A stretch of DNA of 64,000 bases from contig CALRZN010000011.1 in the NCBI GenBank assembly GCA_943372645.1, positions 1 through 64,000 on the forward strand. The letters run 5' to 3'. The translations under genes and the position numbers were made by a program. Of this stretch, positions 9,027-17,048 are shown piece after piece. How positions within the stretch are numbered: position 1 is the stretch's first letter; every line of letters starts with the position of its first letter. The stretch comes from VBWE01 sp943372645 (lineage in GTDB: Bacteria > Bacteroidota > Bacteroidia > Palsa-965). The notes below the pieces were generated by a model. The model made no database searches, was not told where the DNA came from, and saw nothing but the letters and a program-made list of their open reading frames with translations.

Positions 9027-9103
9027 CGTCAGTTCGAGCGGCAGTCGAGAACAGGTTTTATACGATCTTACATCACTGTTCTCGACTGCCGCTCGAACTG
9101 ACG
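9027..9103. repeat. Hairpin repeat family 1, copy 2: 28-bp perfect arms, 21-nt loop
   Basis: Arms 9027-9054 and 9076-9103 are exact reverse complements and enclose a 21-nt loop (9055-9075). The loop is nearly identical, in reverse complement, to that of copy 1 at 1-64, so the loop is part of the conserved element. It lies between the convergent genes ending at 8876 and 9152 and could act as a bidirectional transcript end. The rest of the 275-bp gap has short TTGCAGTT repeats at about 8941-8975. Confidence 0.85.
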
Positions 9104-9151
9104 TGTTGTTCTTTTAATACAATATTATTTCGACGGACGGACGAAAAAAAC

Positions 9152-9985
9152 TCACCGTTTCCGCGCTACCGCCAGCAACGAACCGCCGCGGGGCAATGAA
9201 AAACCGAGGCTGATCAGCAATTCATCAAAACGCATGGCGATACCGAATGCGAAATTGAGTACCGGGTTCAGGTACAGTTCGCCGATGATCTGTTCGCGGG
9301 TGAGGTCTTCTACTTTAATATTCTTTTTGCTGCGACGCGAAATACGCATCATGGGCAGCAGCGTAAACACAAACGAGGTGATGTAACGCACTTCAAAACC
9401 GGCCTTTTCCAATTTGGTCGTTAATTCTTCGCGTGTGTAGCGGCGTTTGTGGCAGGAGAAATCATCAATGGCACTCCACAGCGACGGGTGCTGCGGCACG
9501 GTGATGAAAAAGTGGCCGCCGGGTTTCAGTGCACCGTAAATGTTCTGCATCACGGTTTCGTCGGCATCAATATGTTCGAGCACATCAAATGCGCCTACAC
9601 CATCATACGTTCCGCTGAACGGCATGCGGGTGGCATCGAGCTGGATGAAACCCACATCGGGCAGGCGCTTGCGTGCGAACTGCAATCCGCCAAGATAGAT
9701 TTCGGAACCATGCAGTTCTAATTTTGGAAACGTATGGTGAATGCCGTTGAGCACATACCCGGTACCGCAACCGATTTCGAGAAAACGGCCCTGTTTGTCG
9801 CCGAGTCCGGCCTTGCGCAGGAAACGGAACAGGATGCGGTTGCGCGCCCGGAACCAGAAGTTGCGTTCTTCGCCTTTGTACAGCGTTTCAAATTGCTCCG
9901 GCGGAAAATCACTGTTTTCAAACGCAAGATCGGGTGCATAACACCGTATGCCGTCTATCTCCTGGTATGTTGCGGTTTCACTCAT
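9152..9985 (-). CDS. Class I SAM-dependent methyltransferase
   Basis: The 277-residue protein has the SAM-binding motif FLEIGCGTGYV (about residues 66-76), then FDVLEHIDAD and GGHFFITVPQH, typical of Methyltransf_11/23 proteins. The N-terminal segment YAPDLAFENSDFPPEQFETL is also seen in methyltransferases of polysaccharide loci. It is the last gene of the downstream minus-strand operon and overlaps wecE by 4 bp. The target, probably a sugar or lipid-linked intermediate, is inferred from context. Confidence 0.88.
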   Translation of the reverse strand: MSETATYQEIDGIRCYAPDLAFENSDFPPEQFETLYKGEERNFWFRARNRILFRFLRKAGLGDKQGRFLEIGCGTGYVLNGIHHTFPKLELHGSEIYLGGLQFARKRLPDVGFIQLDATRMPFSGTYDGVGAFDVLEHIDADETVMQNIYGALKPGGHFFITVPQHPSLWSAIDDFSCHKRRYTREELTTKLEKAGFEVRYITSFVFTLLPMMRISRRSKKNIKVEDLTREQIIGELYLNPVLNFAFGIAMRFDELLISLGFSLPRGGSLLAVARKR

Positions 9986-11127
9986 GCTTTTGAAAAGTAT
10001 GCTGTAACCGCATCACATACGCGGCCGGTTTCGGGGTCGGTTAATTCATAATACATCGGCAGGCGCACAAGGCAATCCGAAAAATGATCGCAGTGTGGAA
10101 GTGCACGGCCATCGTGCTTTTCCGCGTAAAACGGACTTTTATGAAGCGAGAGGTAATGAAACACCGCCTGGATGTTATTCGCGCGCAGGTAATCAATGAG
10201 CCCGCTGCGTTCCTCTAAACTGTTGCACACGAGGTAATACATGTGTGCGTTGTTGGTGGCGTAGCCCGGAATAACTGGACGGCGTACTTTACCGGCAGCT
10301 TCCAGCGGCGCAAAAGCATCGTGGTACTGGTTCCAGATGTGTAACCGTTTCTGCTGGATGCGTTCGGTCTGTTCCAGTTGCGCAAACAGGAACGCTGCAA
10401 TAATTTCCGAAGGCAGAAATGAGGAACCGATATCCACCCAGCCGTATTTATCCACTTCGCCGCGGAAAAACGCCGAGCGGTTGGTACCTTTTTCGCGGAT
10501 GATTTCGGCGCGTTTTACAAAACGTTCGTCGTTCACCGTAAGTAAACCGCCTTCGCCGGAAATAATATTTTTTGTTTCGTGGAATGAAAACGCCGCCAGC
10601 GCACCGAGGCTGCCGAGCGGTTTACCGCTGTAATACGCATCAATGGCCTGGGCCGCATCTTCCACAATCGGAATTTCATGCTTCGCAGCCGCATTGCCGA
10701 TACGCGCCATATCACACGCAACACCCGCATAATGCACAGGAATAATCGCTTTTGTTTTCGCGGTAATGAGTGCTTCCACCTGCGCCGGATCCATATTCGG
10801 GTGTTCAAATGTACTGTCGGCAAAAACAATTTTTGCACCGCGCAGCACAAACGCATTGACGGTAGAAACAAACGTGTACGAAGGTGCAATCACTTCATCA
10901 CCGGGCTGTATATCGAGCAGCAGCGCGGCCATCTCCAGCGCATCGGTACACGAAGTGGTTAGCAGCGCCTTGCGGAATCCGTAACGCTGTTCAAACCAGG
11001 CGTGGCATTTTTTTGTAAACGCGCCATCGCCGGAAATCTTTTTATTCCGTACAGCCTCTTCAATGTAAGCCGTTTCTTTCCCGGTGAGAAAGGGTTTATT
11101 AAAACCGATGTGATCGTTTGCGTTCAT
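9982..11127 (-). CDS. rffA: dTDP-4-amino-4,6-dideoxygalactose transaminase (WecE/RffA type)
   Basis: The 381-residue protein is a DegT/DnrJ/EryC1/StrS PLP aminotransferase. APSYTFVSTVNAFVLRGAK, VHYAGVACDM and SFHETKNIISGEGG are characteristic of the WecE/RffA subgroup. K186 in HETK is the Schiff-base lysine and D157 in VEDAAQ binds the PLP pyridine nitrogen. The family converts dTDP-4-keto-6-deoxyglucose to dTDP-Fuc4N. Genes for the preceding steps (rmlA, rmlB) are not in this window. The acyltransferase at 12048 could acetylate the product to give Fuc4NAc. Confidence 0.9.
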   Translation of the reverse strand: MNANDHIGFNKPFLTGKETAYIEEAVRNKKISGDGAFTKKCHAWFEQRYGFRKALLTTSCTDALEMAALLLDIQPGDEVIAPSYTFVSTVNAFVLRGAKIVFADSTFEHPNMDPAQVEALITAKTKAIIPVHYAGVACDMARIGNAAAKHEIPIVEDAAQAIDAYYSGKPLGSLGALAAFSFHETKNIISGEGGLLTVNDERFVKRAEIIREKGTNRSAFFRGEVDKYGWVDIGSSFLPSEIIAAFLFAQLEQTERIQQKRLHIWNQYHDAFAPLEAAGKVRRPVIPGYATNNAHMYYLVCNSLEERSGLIDYLRANNIQAVFHYLSLHKSPFYAEKHDGRALPHCDHFSDCLVRLPMYYELTDPETGRVCDAVTAYFSKA

Positions 11128-11130
11128 CGT

Positions 11131-12051
11131 TTACTTTTCTAATTCAGCAAGTCCGAAACCGGTGCGGCCGTAGCCATTGCCGTTATATACCATCAGGCGT
11201 TTGCCTTTATAATCAAACACAAACGGGTAGCAGATCATTTCGCTGTCCCAGCCTTCGGCCGAAACATCCAGATCAACCGTTTCATCTGCCCGTTTCCAGG
11301 TAAATCCGTCAGGCGATTCGGCATAACCGATGCGGTACGTTTCACCTTTGTTACTGCTGCGGTACGAGTACCACATCCGGTAAGTTTCATTGTCTTTCAG
11401 CACCACCGGTTTTGAAAGTGCGTATTCGCCGGTATGTTCAAGCCCCACCACTACCCTGCCCGAGCGTTTCCAGTGCAGCCCGTTCAGCGATTCGGCGTAT
11501 TTGATTACATGCTGCATTTCGTGCTGCTCTTTGCCCCAGGCAAGGTTTGAGCCGTACCACATGCGGTAAATGCCCTGGTCGAAAAGCACGCACGGATATG
11601 AAATGGAAAACGGATCTTCTTCGCTGCGGTCGAGCAAGGGCACGCGGCTGTATTTTTTGAACTTCCCGGTTTGCGGATCGCTTACAGCAAGGCCAATCGT
11701 ATTGAGCCATGGCACAGTTACTTTCAGGTTCCAGCCGAGGTAATACAGCAACTGCTGATCGCCCTCGCGCAGCATCCAGCCCATGGCTGTACCGCTGTCG
11801 TCAAACAGGCCGGCCTCACCGGGAACAAGTACCGGTTCCGGCGCAATACCGATCAGTTTATATTCCTGCGAGGCGTCAAAATCGGCATAGGTAATGTGCG
11901 AACGGTTTTCCGCATCGCGCGACGTGAAATAAATGCGCAGCGTGTTTTCATCCAGCTGCACCACAAACGGATTCGCAGCATGCGAAACCATCCAGGGATA
12001 TTCGCCCTGCGGTTCGAAAACGTGTTTTATTTTTTTCCAGCGTTGCATCAC
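11131..12051 (-). CDS. GH43/GH130-like five-bladed propeller protein
   Basis: The 306-residue protein repeatedly shows propeller blade motifs: LRIYFTSRDAENRSHITYAD, YRMWYGSNLAWG, YRMWYSYRSSNKGETYRIGY, and a terminal KRLMVYNGNGYGRTGFGLAE. These match the arabinanase/levansucrase/invertase superfamily fold. No signal peptide is seen, so a cytoplasmic or lipid-intermediate role is likely rather than digestion of outside glycans. Homologous proteins occur beside WecE-type genes in O-antigen loci, where their job is unclear. It lies 3 bp from rffA and overlaps the acyltransferase gene by 4 bp. Confidence 0.75.
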   Translation of the reverse strand: MMQRWKKIKHVFEPQGEYPWMVSHAANPFVVQLDENTLRIYFTSRDAENRSHITYADFDASQEYKLIGIAPEPVLVPGEAGLFDDSGTAMGWMLREGDQQLLYYLGWNLKVTVPWLNTIGLAVSDPQTGKFKKYSRVPLLDRSEEDPFSISYPCVLFDQGIYRMWYGSNLAWGKEQHEMQHVIKYAESLNGLHWKRSGRVVVGLEHTGEYALSKPVVLKDNETYRMWYSYRSSNKGETYRIGYAESPDGFTWKRADETVDLDVSAEGWDSEMICYPFVFDYKGKRLMVYNGNGYGRTGFGLAELEK

Positions 12052-12710
12052 AGGTTAAACTGATCACTGGTTTTATCAAGCAAAATGGATTTGGCCGGCA
12101 CATATACGCCTTTTTCCACGGTGTCTTTCGAAACCACGGCCCCTGCGCCCAGCAAGGTTTCGCGGGCTACGGTTACTTTATGGCCGATGGTGCTGTTTAC
12201 GCCGAGAAAACAATGCGACTGAATGGTGCAGTGCCCCGAAACCACCACATGTGAGCTGATGAAGTTATGATCTTCAATCACCGAATGGTGACCAATGTGG
12301 TTGCCACTCCATAATGTTACGTTGTTGCCGATGCGCACAAACGGCTGGATGGTATTGTCTTCAAAAATAAAACAGTTATCACCCGGCGGAAACTGCGACA
12401 TGTACGAACAGCGGCTGCTGATGTAGCTGATGAGCTCATATCCTTTGGCCTTGGCCGCATGGTATTTGTTCTCCCGCAGTTTGTTCATGCGCGAATAACT
12501 CAGCGCGATGAACATTTTGTGTGTGGCCGGCGGATATTTTTTTTCTACTTCTTCAAAGGCCACGAGCGGTTTACCTTCAAACGTATCCGTCGTCATAAAC
12601 GCGCCGTCAACGGTAAAAGCAACTACTTCCACCTCCGAATCAATGCCGAAGTAGTAGTTCGCAAGCTGGGCGATGTCGCCGGTTCCGAAGAGTATGGCTT
12701 TTGTTTTCAT
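12048..12710 (-). CDS. NeuD/PglD-family sugar O- or N-acyltransferase
   Basis: This 220-residue protein has an N-terminal Rossmann-like PglD_N domain (about 1-80) followed by left-handed beta-helix hexapeptide repeats (VRIGNNVTLWSGNHIGHHSV, VVVSGHCTIQSHCFLGVN, VTVARETLLGAGAVV). The IGHHSVIEDH region carries the candidate catalytic histidine. Next to WecE, acetylation of dTDP-Fuc4N is a reasonable inference, but N versus O acetylation is open. Confidence 0.85.
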   Translation of the reverse strand: MKTKAILFGTGDIAQLANYYFGIDSEVEVVAFTVDGAFMTTDTFEGKPLVAFEEVEKKYPPATHKMFIALSYSRMNKLRENKYHAAKAKGYELISYISSRCSYMSQFPPGDNCFIFEDNTIQPFVRIGNNVTLWSGNHIGHHSVIEDHNFISSHVVVSGHCTIQSHCFLGVNSTIGHKVTVARETLLGAGAVVSKDTVEKGVYVPAKSILLDKTSDQFNL

Positions 12711-12711
12711 G

Positions 12712-13347
12712 TTACAGTATGCCTTTCCGTACGACGATGGAGAATTCCCACAGCGGGTAATCGTGCAGCAGCGCCACGGTTTTTGAATAATTGCGTTTGC
12801 AGTGATCGAAATAAAAAGCCGGATCAGCGTAAAACAAATAGTCTTTCATAAACGCCGCATCGGAATAGGACGTGAGCATGTTGAATGAAAATCCTTTTAC
12901 CGAAAGCCGGTGCAAATCATCCAGTGTTTGCAGGATGTATGTTTTCCAGGCGTCGCGCGAGGTACCTTCCGGCATCACGTTAAAAATACCGCTGGCCACC
13001 ACGTAATCGTGCGGCTGCAGATCAGCAGCGCTGGTGCTCCAGTTTTTTATTTCCGGAAATTTGTTTTTCCCGGCAGCAATCATTTCATCTGAAATATCAA
13101 ACCCGGTGTAAGTCATTTCCGGATGCAGTGTTTTTGCCAGCGGATACAGCGCGCCATACCCGCAACCGTAATCGAGCAGGCTGAACGCGGAAGATTCCTG
13201 CGCCACGCCGAGCAACTGGCGGAAACGGATCTCCTGCCCCTCGGCCGAATTCCAGTCCACACCCTGGGGCGTAGTACCGAACTGCCGCACTTTATCGGAG
13301 TAGTATTGATTGACCTGGTTGATGAGTGTATCGTCTGCCATAAGCAC
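12712..13347 (-). CDS. Class I SAM-dependent methyltransferase
   Basis: The 211-residue protein has SAM motif I, LLDYGCGYGALYPLA, preceded by a helical cap region (NQVNQYYSDKVRQFGTTPQGVDWN). Motif II-like YVVASGIFNVM follows, and GFSFNMLTSYSD matches a group of small methyltransferases in glycan loci. It is 1 bp from the acyltransferase gene and 11 bp from the next methyltransferase gene, so clearly part of the same operon. The substrate is unknown. Confidence 0.85.
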   Translation of the reverse strand: MLMADDTLINQVNQYYSDKVRQFGTTPQGVDWNSAEGQEIRFRQLLGVAQESSAFSLLDYGCGYGALYPLAKTLHPEMTYTGFDISDEMIAAGKNKFPEIKNWSTSAADLQPHDYVVASGIFNVMPEGTSRDAWKTYILQTLDDLHRLSVKGFSFNMLTSYSDAAFMKDYLFYADPAFYFDHCKRNYSKTVALLHDYPLWEFSIVVRKGIL

Positions 13348-13358
13348 CCGCTTGAATG

Positions 13359-14138
13359 TTACAAGATACGCATTTCGCTGTACAGGATAAGCGCGTTCGG
13401 ATTTTTGCGGAAGGCTTTCTGCAGCAGGTGAAACGGGTACATCGTTACATCATTCAGCATCACCTGCATCCACCACGGGTAATCCGTTTTAAACATCACT
13501 TCGCGGTTGCCGGATAAAACGGTTTGTTCCTGTGCCGAAAGCGCAAGTTTGTGCTGTTCTTTTTTGCGGATGATGCGGTTGCTCAGCGGCAGCAGCCAGT
13601 TCGAAACCGGGTATGTGAGTCCGGCCACGTGCTCCAGTTTCAGGCCGTGTTTGGTGGCGAGCGCCTGCATGTCGGCAGCCGCGTAACGTTTGCGGTGACC
13701 GGCAATTTCATCTTCAATGCCCCAGTGTTTCATGGAACCGGGAACCATGGTAATAAGCAGTCCACCGGGTTTTACGAGTTGTTTTGCTTTTTCAAAATAG
13801 GCCGCTTCCAGCTCTTCGGGCAAATGTTCTACCACCATGCACGAAAACAACAGATCGGCTTTGTGTTCCGGTTCAAATGCAAAAAAATCGCCGCATTGTA
13901 CCTCGAACATATTTGCATCAATAAACGCCTTGTTGAGCATCCTGTTTTTTTCGCAGGCGCTTTCGTTCATATCGAAACCGGTACCTGTGAGTCCGCATTC
14001 GAGCAGCAGGCGCGCGTTGTAGCCGTTTCCCGAGCCGAGTTCATAAAACTCCTGCACCGTGTTGCGGTGTTTGCGCAGGCGCTCCGCGATGTAGAGGCGC
14101 TGCAGCAGTGAGCCGGGTGCTATTTCGCGGGTTTTCAC
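13359..14138 (-). CDS. Class I SAM-dependent methyltransferase
   Basis: The 259-residue protein has motif I FYELGSGNGYNARLL (about residues 32-46), acidic loop residues in GTGFDMNESACEKN, and ADLLFSCMVVEHLPEE, then LVKPGGLLITMVPG. This is a standard Methyltransf_11/25 layout. It overlaps the PhyH-family gene by 4 bp. Three methyltransferases in one operon suggest an O-methylated or otherwise capped glycan. Confidence 0.85.
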   Translation of the reverse strand: MKTREIAPGSLLQRLYIAERLRKHRNTVQEFYELGSGNGYNARLLLECGLTGTGFDMNESACEKNRMLNKAFIDANMFEVQCGDFFAFEPEHKADLLFSCMVVEHLPEELEAAYFEKAKQLVKPGGLLITMVPGSMKHWGIEDEIAGHRKRYAAADMQALATKHGLKLEHVAGLTYPVSNWLLPLSNRIIRKKEQHKLALSAQEQTVLSGNREVMFKTDYPWWMQVMLNDVTMYPFHLLQKAFRKNPNALILYSEMRIL

Positions 14139-14971
14139 GATTCCAGTTGCGTACCGGTGTTGCGGCTGAGGCGCCGTTTACGGAATTCGTTTACCGACTG
14201 CGGCGTTTGCGCATCGTAACCGAGCAGGCGCGACAGCATCGGATCGTCGGCATATTTTCCACCCAGCGCCGAAGGCAGATCAATCTGCTGGCGGATGATT
14301 CCGGCCACATATACATTGTTTACAGCGCGGCGGATGATGGAAGATGAATTGTAACCGGCTGCGTGAAACAGCATGGAATCGAAAAACACCACCGATCCGG
14401 CAGGTGCAATCAACGGCTGTTTGTTTTTTTCAATGTATTCATCCGAAGGCACATATTCGTTGCGATGCGAAAATGGCACCACCCAGGTACAACCGGTTTC
14501 GATGGTGTACGGATCAATGCAGAACAGCGCATTCAGGGAAAGCGGTTTGGAACTTACAAAATTCTGGTACGGCAGGTCGCGGTGCCACGACGACTGGTGG
14601 TGCGCTTCGCCGGGTCGATTGATGATGCCGTTCTGCAGGTGAAGTACAAAATAGTTGCCGAGAATACGCGCTGCAAATTCAAGTACGTTGGGATGTGCGG
14701 CAAGCGTGCGCAGGAAAAATTCATCGTACACACACAGTGCACGGGCCACATTCAGTTCGTTAATTGCGGCCAGGTGTTCGCGCCCGAATTCCTGTTCCTG
14801 GAGGGCGTACACCGCATCCAGTTTTTCGCGGCACAGGGTGAGCTCAGCTTCTGAAAGCACATTGGTACAAACCGAATACCCCTGCAGCTGCACTTCTTCG
14901 GCCATGCGGTCCGATTCGTTCTGTATGTCGCGCTGCTGCGTTACACCGTAAGCCTGTATTGGTTTTGCCAT
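14135..14971 (-). CDS. Phytanoyl-CoA dioxygenase (PhyH) family Fe(II)/2-oxoglutarate oxygenase
   Basis: The 278-residue protein carries the iron-binding triad HxD...H: H130 and D132 in SSWHRDLPYQ, and H203 in MLFHAAGYN. R214/R215 are suitable for binding 2-oxoglutarate. All key residues are present, so it should be active. In polysaccharide loci PhyH proteins may hydroxylate or oxidise a sugar or lipid intermediate, but the substrate cannot be named. It overlaps the downstream methyltransferase gene and lies 2 bp from the GT2 gene. Confidence 0.85.
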   Translation of the reverse strand: MAKPIQAYGVTQQRDIQNESDRMAEEVQLQGYSVCTNVLSEAELTLCREKLDAVYALQEQEFGREHLAAINELNVARALCVYDEFFLRTLAAHPNVLEFAARILGNYFVLHLQNGIINRPGEAHHQSSWHRDLPYQNFVSSKPLSLNALFCIDPYTIETGCTWVVPFSHRNEYVPSDEYIEKNKQPLIAPAGSVVFFDSMLFHAAGYNSSSIIRRAVNNVYVAGIIRQQIDLPSALGGKYADDPMLSRLLGYDAQTPQSVNEFRKRRLSRNTGTQLES

Positions 14972-14973
14972 GA

Positions 14974-15909
14974 TTACATATTTATGGTTTTATCAACAAG
15001 GTAAAGCGGGCGGTTTTTCACCTGCTCAAATATTTTACCGATGTAAATGCCCATGATGCCGATGGACATAAGAATAAGTCCGGTGGACAGCAGCAGCATC
15101 ACCATCAGCGAGGTATAACCCTGCAACGCACCGCGGGTGATGTAGTTTACAATGAGGTACGCCACACCGAGCAGCGACAGGAACACAAAAAAGAACCCGA
15201 TACCGATGGAAAGTTTCAGCAGGCGCACCGACTGCGAGGTGATACCGTCAACCGCATGGTTGATGAGTTTACGCAGGTTGTAGGAACTTTTGCCTTCAAA
15301 TCGTTTTTCATGCACAATGTCCAGGTATGCCGATTGAAAACCGAGCAGGCGTACCAGCATGAGGTAATGCCGGTGATAATCGCTGATGCGGTTGTAAGCA
15401 TCTGCGGCTTTGCGGCTGAGCATAGAAAAAGCACCAACACCACCGGTTGCGTATTTTTTATTTTCCGTGAGGATATTAAAAATCCAAAAGAACAAACGTG
15501 CCGTGATGTTTTTGAACGACGAATGTTCCCGTTTCTTTTTCACGGTAAACACCACATCGTTGCCCTGCTGTGCCAGCGCATACATGTCGCGGATGTATTT
15601 CGGATTGTCCTGCAGATCGCAATCCATCACCACCACGTAATCACCTTTGGCCAGTGCAATGCCGGCTGTGATTGCATAATGCTGTCCGTAGTTGCGGCTC
15701 AGCTTCACCCCTTTCACCTGTTTGTTTAACGCGCAGGCGGCTTCAATCGCGGTCCAGCTGTGGTCGGGGCTTCCGTCTTCAACAAGAATAATTTCATAGC
15801 CCGGATCAATAGTTGCCACTTCCTCCCCGATGCGGCGCACCAGTTCGGGAATAATATTGCCCGCTTTGTACACCGGGCTCACGATGCTGATAACCGGCTT
15901 GTCATTCAT
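14974..15909 (-). CDS. Glycosyltransferase family 2, GtrB/DPM1-like, membrane anchored
   Basis: The 311-residue protein has a GT2 domain (about 5-225: ISIVSPVYKAGNIIPELV, VEDGSPDHSW, VVMDCDLQDNPK with a DxD-like site). Two C-terminal transmembrane spans follow (about 235-260 and 270-295). This is the GtrB/ArnC-like layout, in which a sugar is transferred to undecaprenyl phosphate on the cytoplasmic face. It overlaps the WbqC gene by 8 bp. The partner flippase and acceptor transferase are not obvious, though the GT-C protein at 17049 could use such a lipid-linked sugar. Confidence 0.9.
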   Translation of the reverse strand: MNDKPVISIVSPVYKAGNIIPELVRRIGEEVATIDPGYEIILVEDGSPDHSWTAIEAACALNKQVKGVKLSRNYGQHYAITAGIALAKGDYVVVMDCDLQDNPKYIRDMYALAQQGNDVVFTVKKKREHSSFKNITARLFFWIFNILTENKKYATGGVGAFSMLSRKAADAYNRISDYHRHYLMLVRLLGFQSAYLDIVHEKRFEGKSSYNLRKLINHAVDGITSQSVRLLKLSIGIGFFFVFLSLLGVAYLIVNYITRGALQGYTSLMVMLLLSTGLILMSIGIMGIYIGKIFEQVKNRPLYLVDKTINM

Positions 15910-16618
15910 GCGATGCAGGTGTTACAGAAAATGTTTTCATATACCGCGTTGCCTCCGGCCCGGTCTGAAAAAGCAGATCGAGTATAGTTACACCGTGTTC
16001 AAACGCACCGTGCAGCTGCGGATATTCCGGGTAACCGCTGTAATCCATCCAGTGCAGGCGGATGCCGGCTTCGGTAAAAAGTTCGTCAACAATATAATCG
16101 CGCGCGGCAGGGCCGGAATAATAATCCGTTGCACCGCTCTGTTTGCATAACGAAACAAGGCGCTCGGTTTTTCCTTCAATCACTTCGTAATCCGACGACC
16201 ACGTAATTTTGGTGGTGATGCCGAGCAGTGCGCAGACGTGTGCAATAAGTGCGTGATTTACTTCACTCAGCAGTTCCGGTGTTTCCGAATGAAAAAATGC
16301 TTCGAGCTCCGGCGCATACATTTTGAAAAACGGGGCGCGGGCGTAATTCATGGCAATGGATTTCCAGTGCTGCCTGCCCCAGTCCGGCTCGCTGATGCGT
16401 GTTTCGTTTATTTTCTGGAAATATTTGCCTTTCACATCCACCGGTATCGTAAGCCATTGCAGGCCCTGCGGTGTTTTTATCTTGTTGCGGTTACGCCAGT
16501 CGCGGCGGGTGTACTGCATATCATCGTAGAGGATAAATTCATCTACCAGGTTGATGATATCGAAGTACCCTTTCCAGGGAATGTAATTGGATTGGATAAT
16601 CGCGACTTTTTTCGGCAT
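15902..16618 (-). CDS. wbqC: WbqC family protein
   Basis: The 238-residue protein begins KKVAIIQSNYIPWKGYFDII and has FILYDDMQYTRRDWRNRN, LTIPVDVKGKYFQKI and YYSGPAARDYI, all signature blocks of the WbqC family (PF08889) found in O-antigen loci of many bacteria. Its biochemical function is unsettled. It is the first gene of the downstream polysaccharide operon, and a -7 box lies 11 bp upstream. Confidence 0.88.
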   Translation of the reverse strand: MPKKVAIIQSNYIPWKGYFDIINLVDEFILYDDMQYTRRDWRNRNKIKTPQGLQWLTIPVDVKGKYFQKINETRISEPDWGRQHWKSIAMNYARAPFFKMYAPELEAFFHSETPELLSEVNHALIAHVCALLGITTKITWSSDYEVIEGKTERLVSLCKQSGATDYYSGPAARDYIVDELFTEAGIRLHWMDYSGYPEYPQLHGAFEHGVTILDLLFQTGPEATRYMKTFSVTPASHE

Positions 16619-16628
16619 AACGGACGTT

Positions 16629-16636
16629 CAAATATA
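16629..16636 (-). promoter_or_regulatory. -7 box for the WbqC-led operon
   Basis: TATATTTG on the minus strand is a perfect TAnnTTTG match, ending 10 bp before the ATG at 16618. With the 430-bp gap behind it, it suggests that the genes from 16618 down to 9152 form their own transcription unit. Confidence 0.55.
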
Positions 16637-16766
16637 CTGAATTAATCCGCTTTCAGGGTGCGGGGTGGATTTCGGTCAGGGCAATCGCGTCTGAAATAAA
16701 TCAGGGAAAATGGAATTGTGAATCAGTTGCTGTTTTTATAAGCTGGCGGATCGAATACGCACATCG

Positions 16767-16966
16767 ATCGTACGGCTGATGCCGCCCTGTCTGGGCTTAT
16801 TCGATTTTTATGTTATTATTCTGACTGATGCCGTCCCGCTGGGACTACATCCTTTTCCTGTTATTTATCAGGAGCAGGAAGGAGTCCTGAAAGGACGGCA
16901 TCTGTCAGTAAAACGACGGACTACATATTTTTCGAGCCCCGGCAGGGCGGCATCAGCCTTACGATC
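16767..16966. repeat. Nested inverted repeat with four copies of a TGCCGyCC-N4-GGrCT mini-hairpin
   Basis: An outer pair, 16767-16799 and 16934-16966, is inverted over 33 bp with a few mismatches (GATCGTACGGCTGATGCCGC against its reverse complement). An inner pair lies at about 16821-16850 and 16883-16908. Each of the four arms is itself a small hairpin, such as GTCCCGCTGGGAC. It resembles REP/BIME or MITE-type elements. It fills the middle of the 430-bp gap 16619-17048 between the two polysaccharide operons. I see no gene there. Confidence 0.75.
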
Positions 16967-17048
16967 AGATAAATTGTATGATTTCCCTGTTTATTAAAAT
17001 CGCACCCCGTAACCCGATCTATTTTTCACAGGCGCGAGAACGCAAATT

